DNA from: an uncultured Clostridia bacterium | GTDB taxonomy: Bacteria > Bacillota > Clostridia > Oscillospirales > Ruminococcaceae | Assembly: GCA_947385505.1 (NCBI GenBank) | Contig: CANDLP010000058.1 | Location: 1 to 9,580 of the forward strand | Reading direction: 5' to 3' | DNA length: 9,580 nucleotides | In this document: positions 5,821 to 9,580 of the stretch, piece by piece | Numbering within the stretch: the first letter of the stretch is position 1 | How the letters are laid out: every line of letters starts with the position of its first letter | The notes under the pieces: generated by a model | Databases searched by the model: none | What the model saw: the letters and a program-made list of their open reading frames with translations, nothing else | What the model was told of the DNA's origin: nothing | Made by a program: the position numbers and the translations under genes

Positions 5821-5865
5821 GCAGCTTTCGCCGCCCAAAGGTATTGGGCGGACAGGAAAAGCTGC
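5821..5865 (+). other. Two-tier hairpin between motB and fliM
   Basis: An outer stem pairs GCAGCTTT (5821-5828) with AAAGCTGC (5858-5865). Within it, CCGCCCAA (5831-5838) pairs perfectly with TTGGGCGG (5844-5851) around a 5-nt loop. Both stems are 8 bp without mismatch. No T-run follows, so termination is doubtful. It starts 5 nt after the motB stop and could protect the motB 3' end or set relative expression of motB and fliM. Confidence 0.6.
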
Positions 5866-5881
5866 CGGAAGCAGCCGATAC
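5856..5881 (+). promoter_or_regulatory. Weak candidate sigma-D (sigma-28) promoter for fliM
   Basis: GAAA (5856-5859), a 14-nt spacer and GCCGATAC (5874-5881) resemble the Bacillus flagellar sigma-D consensus TAAA-N15-GCCGATAT. Three of four and seven of eight positions match. It overlaps the 3' arm of the preceding hairpin. The caution is that GCC GAT is a common codon pair here: GCCGATA also occurs inside motA (4489) and motB (5420), where it is clearly coding. Confidence 0.25.
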
Positions 5882-5934
5882 AGCGCCCCAAAAATAAATG
5901 GGGAAAAAATAAAGTTACGAAAGGGGAGATAGTT

Positions 5935-6936
5935 TTGGCGGATACCTTAACGCAGGAACAAATAGACGCCTTACTAAATCAAGCTCTTTCGGGAGAAGTT
6001 ATTCAAAGAACCGAAGAACCTGAGCGGAATATAAAGGAATATGACTTTCGTTCTCCTAAGAAGTTTACCAAAGAAAAGGTTCGCAGCATTGAAACTATTT
6101 TCGAGAGCTACGCGAGACTTTTGTCCTCATACCTTACGGGACTCCTGCGGCTTTACTGTAAGGTAACGCTGATTTCCATAGAGGAACAAAGGTATTTTGA
6201 ATACAACAACGCCCTTCCCGATTATGTAATAATGGGTCTGTTGGATTTAGGGATTGAAGAAAAGAATATTGAGGAATTTACTACCATACTTCAGCTTTCA
6301 AATTCGCTTACATATATGCTGATTGACCGTTTGTTGGGCGGTTCGGGCACGAGCACGGAGCTTGACCGTGATTTCACCGAGCTGGAAACCAGCGTTATGT
6401 CAAAGGTTGTGAATGATATGGCGAAGTTCCTTAAGGAGCCGTGGAAAAATTACCTGAACCTTGAGCCTGTCGTAACTACCCTTGAAACCAATTCCCGTGT
6501 TATTTCCACCGTAGGCTATGATGAAACAATGATAATTGTCGCACTGGAAGTTACGGTAAACGACAATAAATCCATTATTTCTGTTTGCATACCCGCGCTG
6601 AACCTTGACGAAATAATGCAGAAGTATGTGACTAAGAGCAATAAGATAGCGAGAAAGAATACCGATCTCACCCGCGAGCTGGAACGTAAGGAAACCATAA
6701 TGAACACTCTTAACCAGACTTCGCTTACCCTTACGGCGGTGCTCAGTGAAACACAGCTTCAGATGTCGGACGTTCTCCATTTACAGGTCAATGATATAAT
6801 ACCGTTGGATAAAAATATAAGCGGAAATGTTGTGCTTCGCGTAGGCGACGCCACCTGGTTTGACGGCAAGTTAGGTATATTGAACAACAAAAAAGCCGTT
6901 AAAATCGAAAATGTATATAGAAGAATTGAGGTTTAG
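5935..6936 (+). CDS. fliM: Flagellar motor switch protein FliM
   Basis: FliM forms the wall of the C-ring and binds phosphorylated CheY to switch rotation. Translation starts at TTG 5935, with the SD AAGGGGAG (5921-5928) 6 nt upstream. Residues 5-14 (LTQEQIDALL) are the N-terminal CheY-P binding helix. The middle domain (about 40-230) is CheC-like and contains DRLLGGSG (131-138), the conserved GGxG motif that meets FliG. The SpoA-type C-terminal domain (about 258-330) pairs with the FliN-like part of FliY. The 333-residue length is typical. It is followed after 3 nt by fliY, so the two switch proteins are translationally close. fliL, often found just upstream in this group, is absent. Confidence 0.97.
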   Translation: MADTLTQEQIDALLNQALSGEVIQRTEEPERNIKEYDFRSPKKFTKEKVRSIETIFESYARLLSSYLTGLLRLYCKVTLISIEEQRYFEYNNALPDYVIMGLLDLGIEEKNIEEFTTILQLSNSLTYMLIDRLLGGSGTSTELDRDFTELETSVMSKVVNDMAKFLKEPWKNYLNLEPVVTTLETNSRVISTVGYDETMIIVALEVTVNDNKSIISVCIPALNLDEIMQKYVTKSNKIARKNTDLTRELERKETIMNTLNQTSLTLTAVLSETQLQMSDVLHLQVNDIIPLDKNISGNVVLRVGDATWFDGKLGILNNKKAVKIENVYRRIEV

Positions 6937-6939
6937 CGT

Positions 6940-8106
6940 ATGTCAAATGTTGAATTTACAGATCTGCATAAGGACGCCATAGGCGAAATACTCAACATAA
7001 GTATGGGCAGTGCTGCCACAGCGGTGTCCGAGATGCTGAGCGCAAAGGTTTGGATCACCACGCCGAGGGTAGAGGTAAAAACCGCCAGAGAAATGGAATA
7101 TCATAAGCTGGAACCTGCTGTCTGTGTTAAAATACAGTATGTGAAAGGCTTAAGCGGCTCCAACATAATGGTTTGGAAACAGGATGACGTTCAGCTCATC
7201 CTTAATCAGCTTATGGGTCAGCCTTTGGAGGTTTCTCCTGATTTTGAGTTTGACGAGCTCAATATAAGCGCGGTGTCCGAGGTAATGAACCAGATGATGG
7301 GCGCCAGCGCGACGGCGCTTTCCAACTTCCTGGGCTTTACTATCGATATTTCCACGCCTCAGGCGATAATAATGGACGAGGTCAGCAGCAATCTTGATGT
7401 TACCGAGTTCGAGCCGGATGATCCGGTAGTTGCCGTAAACTTTGATTTGGAAATTGACGGCGTTATAAAATCGGAATTTGCTTCTGTAATGAGCATTGAT
7501 CTTGCCAAGACCATTACGGCGAAGATGATGGGAGAGGACGTTGGACCTATGGACGAAGCTCCTGCCGCGCCTGCGCCCGCGCCGGCTCCTGCACCGGCAG
7601 CGGCCGCTCCTGCTCCTGCGCCCGCACAAGCTCCGCAGCCTGCTTCGGGAGCGCCTGCAATGGATCCTGCGGCAATGGGGCAGATGCCCGGCTATGGCGC
7701 GCAGATGCCTTATCCTTATCCCCCGTATCCCATGCCCCCTCAGGGCGGGTACGGTTATCCTATGCCACAGGCGCCTATTAACGTTCAGAATGCTCAGTTC
7801 CAGAGTTTCGATGAGCCTTCCGTAAAGCTTACGGGTGAACAGAAGGATAATCTTAACCTGCTTATGGATGTACCGCTGCAAATTTCTGTTGAAATAGGCA
7901 GCGCAAGGCGAAAGGTAAGAGATATACTTGAATTCGCCCAAGGCTCGATTATCGAGCTTGAACGTCAGGCGGGCGCACCTGTTGATATAGTGGTAAATGG
8001 AAATCTTATTGCCAAAGGCGACGTGGTGGTAATCGACGATAACTTTGCGGTAAGAATTACCGAAATAATCAAATCTAAGTTAATGGATACCCTCGGTAAG
8101 GACTAA
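6940..8106 (+). CDS. fliY: Flagellar motor switch phosphatase FliY (CheC-FliN fusion)
   Basis: FliY replaces FliN in the C-ring of many Firmicutes and hydrolyses CheY-P. The ATG at 6940 lies 3 nt after fliM, with an SD-like GAGGT (6928-6932) inside the fliM 3' end. Two CheC phosphatase half-sites are intact: E16 and N19 in GEILN, and E114 and N117 in SEVMN. Residues about 206-280 are a Pro- and Ala-rich linker with PA repeats, then a Met-, Tyr- and Pro-rich part. Residues about 298-380 are the SpoA/FliN domain (DVPLQISVEIG, LIAKGDVVVIDDNFAVRI). The N-terminal EIDALL-type CheY-binding motif of B. subtilis FliY is missing; the protein begins almost directly at the CheC domain. At 388 residues it is near the usual length. 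The assignment is sure; the activity is inferred from the conserved pairs. Confidence 0.96.
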   Translation: MSNVEFTDLHKDAIGEILNISMGSAATAVSEMLSAKVWITTPRVEVKTAREMEYHKLEPAVCVKIQYVKGLSGSNIMVWKQDDVQLILNQLMGQPLEVSPDFEFDELNISAVSEVMNQMMGASATALSNFLGFTIDISTPQAIIMDEVSSNLDVTEFEPDDPVVAVNFDLEIDGVIKSEFASVMSIDLAKTITAKMMGEDVGPMDEAPAAPAPAPAPAPAAAAPAPAPAQAPQPASGAPAMDPAAMGQMPGYGAQMPYPYPPYPMPPQGGYGYPMPQAPINVQNAQFQSFDEPSVKLTGEQKDNLNLLMDVPLQISVEIGSARRKVRDILEFAQGSIIELERQAGAPVDIVVNGNLIAKGDVVVIDDNFAVRITEIIKSKLMDTLGKD

Positions 8107-8195
8107 GGGTTGAAATAAAAGCAATAAATCGGATTTTTTACAGTTCAATTTTGATCAACTAAAAACTCCCCAAAAGGAAGGAATGGTATTTTAAC

Positions 8196-8558
8196 ATGGA
8201 CAAAAAGATTATGCTGGTTGACGACGCTGCTTTTATGAGAATGCTTATCAAGGACGCGCTTACAAAAAACGGCTATACAAACATTATCGAAGCGGCTGAC
8301 GGCGCACAGGCGGTAGATACCTACGCGTCCGAAAAACCCGACCTGGTTATTATGGATATCACAATGCCCAACAAGACCGGTATTGAAGCGCTTCAGGAGA
8401 TCAAGGGAAAAGATCCCGGAGCAAAGGTTGTTATGTGCAGCGCCATGGGCCAGGAAGCAATGGTAGTAGAAGCTATCAGACTGGGCGCTCTTGACTTTAT
8501 TGTTAAGCCCTTTAAAGCAGATCGTATCATTCAGACCGTTTCCAAGATTTTAGGCTGA
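8196..8558 (+). CDS. cheY: Chemotaxis response regulator CheY
   Basis: CheY is phosphorylated by CheA and then binds FliM and FliY to change the direction of flagellar rotation. This is a single receiver domain of 120 residues without an output domain. The acidic pocket is D9 and D10 (LVDDAAFMR), the phosphorylated residue is D54 (VIMDITMP), S82 is the switch hydroxyl, F101 the aromatic switch residue, and K104 the conserved lysine (VKPF). The ATG at 8196 follows a double SD, AAGGAAGGAA (8174-8183). Its position between fliY and fliO is the standard Firmicutes arrangement. The 89 nt between fliY and cheY show no clear promoter or terminator. Confidence 0.96.
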   Translation: MDKKIMLVDDAAFMRMLIKDALTKNGYTNIIEAADGAQAVDTYASEKPDLVIMDITMPNKTGIEALQEIKGKDPGAKVVMCSAMGQEAMVVEAIRLGALDFIVKPFKADRIIQTVSKILG

Positions 8559-8631
8559 GCTTACATATATTGCTTTCTGCGCGGTTCATACATTCATATG
8601 AGCGGTACGGGAAGGACATCAAGGGAAATTC

Positions 8632-8660
8632 AGGCAAAGGAAAATAACCTTTGCTTTATT
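8632..8660 (+). terminator. Terminator-like hairpin after cheY
   Basis: GCAAAGG (8634-8640) pairs with CCTTTGC (8648-8654) around the 7-nt loop AAAATAA. The stem can be extended by a G-T and an A-T pair, and T-rich TTTATTT (8655-8661) follows. It lies 75 nt after the cheY stop. The stem is only moderately GC-rich and the T-run is broken by an A, so partial readthrough to fliO is likely. Confidence 0.45.
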
Positions 8661-8746
8661 TCCGTTTATGAGCTTTATTTTGGGGTAAGCTAAAATAAGT
8701 ATGTTTTTGATTATCCTGAAGTTAAAGGACGGAAATATACGGAAAT
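8657..8746 (+). repeat. Three copies of ACGGAAAT upstream of fliO
   Basis: ACGGAAAT occurs at 8729-8736 and again at 8739-8746, ten nucleotides apart, which is about one helical turn. Its reverse complement ATTTCCGT lies at 8658-8665; the match between 8657-8665 and 8729-8737 extends to 9 bp. The copies could be binding sites for a regulator on one face of the helix, or arms of alternative RNA stems in the leader of fliO. The 221-nt gap holds no gene that I can support. Confidence 0.3.
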
Positions 8747-8779
8747 TTTGAAGCAAGCCGAAGAAAAGGAGAAAACAGT

Positions 8780-9217
8780 TTGGACTGGTTTACATGGCTC
8801 TTATCATTCATAGGCGTTATCGGACTTATCTTTCTTTTATTCTACGCTCTAAAAAAGTTGAATAAAAGGGTCAGCATAGGTTCTGGAAGCAAGCTGCGGG
8901 TTCTTGATCGGGTAAGTCTCGGAAAAGACGGTATGCTGCTTGTGGTGAGCGCCGCGGGAAAGCTTATGCTTATAGGCGTTACCCCTCAGAGGGTGGAAAA
9001 GCTGTGTGATCTGGATCAGACCGAAGAGGATTATCTTTCGTTGAATTCCGAAAATAATCCGCAGGACTTTAAGTCCGCGCTTTATTCTGTATTGTTTAAA
9101 AAGCACGGCGATGATACAGAGGCGGAAAATGACGAAATTATCGGTTTTGACAAAAGCGGCAAAGAAAAAGAAAACGTTGTGGACCCGGAAAACGATTCCG
9201 AAGAGATTCATCACTGA
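8780..9217 (+). CDS. fliO: Flagellar biosynthesis protein FliO
   Basis: FliO (also called FliZ in Bacillus) is a small membrane protein that helps assemble the FliP ring of the flagellar export gate. It starts at TTG 8780, with the SD AAAAGGAG (8764-8771) 8 nt upstream. A single membrane helix spans about residues 4-24 (WLLSFIGVIGLIFLLFYAL). It is followed by basic residues and the conserved small beta domain: SKLRVLDRVSLGKDGMLLVV, then KLMLIGVTPQRVEKL at 61-75. Residues 80-145 are acidic and polar, probably a disordered cytoplasmic tail. The length and position just before fliP are typical. The weak sequence conservation of FliO is offset by the gene order. Confidence 0.9.
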   Translation: MDWFTWLLSFIGVIGLIFLLFYALKKLNKRVSIGSGSKLRVLDRVSLGKDGMLLVVSAAGKLMLIGVTPQRVEKLCDLDQTEEDYLSLNSENNPQDFKSALYSVLFKKHGDDTEAENDEIIGFDKSGKEKENVVDPENDSEEIHH

Positions 9218-9286
9218 ATTCTCTGCTCGACAATAATAACAGTATTAAAGAGGAAAACAGAAACAAGGAAAGGAAACGGGCTTAGT

Positions 9287-9580
9287 ATGAAGTTGCTTTT
9301 AAAAAAAGCGGTACAACAGAATAAAAAGCTCTTTGTCAGGTTCTTTGTTTCTCTCGGAGTTTCTTTAGCGTTGGTGATAGGCTGCTGCATAATGTCAACA
9401 AGTGTTTTTGCCGCAAATAATACCGGCGGGGAAACCGCACCGGTGGAAGCGACCGGGGATACGGCAGGCGGCGGGAACATTGATCCCGACGACGTTACTT
9501 TTAACGGCGACCGTTCGGCTTTGTACGATCTGATAGGAATGGACGCATCCGAGCCGATACAGGTTTTTCTGCTGATAACA
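9287..9580 (+). CDS. fliP: Flagellar export gate protein FliP (5' part, cut by window end)
   Basis: FliP is the main subunit of the flagellar type III export gate. Only the first 98 codons are present. The ATG at 9287 follows two SD-like runs, AAGGAA (9265-9270) and AAGGAAA (9270-9276). Residues 1-18 are basic and 19-42 hydrophobic, giving a signal peptide with probable cleavage near A42 or A43 (SVFA then A). A polar Gly-, Thr- and Asp-rich stretch (44-88) follows. The last residues, EPIQVFLLIT, look like the start of the first membrane helix of FliP (family pattern I-x-x-F-x-L-x-T-x-x-S-L-A-P). VIGC at 30-33 also fits a lipobox, but lipoprotein FliP is not usual. Identification rests on this short match and on position after fliO. 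Confidence 0.8.
   Translation, partial: MKLLLKKAVQQNKKLFVRFFVSLGVSLALVIGCCIMSTSVFAANNTGGETAPVEATGDTAGGGNIDPDDVTFNGDRSALYDLIGMDASEPIQVFLLIT

Noticed and set aside
7150..7941. Open frame of 263 codons on the - strand opposite fliY
   Set aside because: The product is Arg- and His-rich because it is antisense to the GC-rich PA linker; there are no family features.
1..9580. Mobile elements, CRISPR arrays, tRNA or rRNA genes, or a novel defence system
   Set aside because: I found no regularly spaced repeats, transposase motifs or tRNA-like cloverleaf; every long gene belongs to a known flagellar family.

Overview
The window is an internal segment of a large flagellar (fla/che-type) gene cluster, with every recognisable gene on the + strand. 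The order is flgD, a flagellar operon protein of the TIGR02530 type, flgE, flbD/swrD, motA, motB, fliM, fliY, cheY, fliO and the 5' part of fliP. It suggests a motile Gram-positive of the class Clostridia. The reasons are the FliY-type switch protein (CheC-like domains fused to a FliN domain), the TIGR02530 and FlbD genes beside flgE, cheY between fliY and fliO, purine-rich Shine-Dalgarno (SD) sequences, and three TTG starts. The species cannot be named from this sequence.

Layout: positions 1-3029 hold hook assembly genes (hook cap FlgD, TIGR02530 protein, hook protein FlgE). Positions 3030-3355 are a gene-free region with three predicted stem-loops followed by a sigma-A-like promoter. Positions 3356-4539 hold flbD and motA. 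A 190-bp gap carries a good extended -10 promoter for motB (4730-5815). A 119-bp gap with a large two-tier hairpin precedes fliM (5935) and fliY (6940), which are 3 nt apart. cheY (8196-8558) is followed by a terminator-like hairpin, and then fliO and fliP open the export-gate block that presumably continues beyond the window.

How the genes work together: FlgD caps the growing hook of FlgE subunits. MotA and MotB form the stator that powers rotation. FliM and FliY form the C-ring switch that binds phosphorylated CheY, and FliY probably also dephosphorylates it. FliO and FliP belong to the flagellar type III export gate. FlbD/SwrD proteins are linked to motor power in Bacillus.

The gene content is ordinary for the group, and I see no new defence, mobile or biosynthetic system. 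The points of interest are small in scale: an SD far upstream of flbD that a hairpin could bring to normal spacing; a reading-frame break at the 5' end of flgD; an internally duplicated FlgD domain; the absence of fliL from its usual place; a MotB lacking the usual Asp of its GHTD motif; stem-loops in most intergenic junctions; and a 29-codon ORF that exactly fills the gap before flgE.
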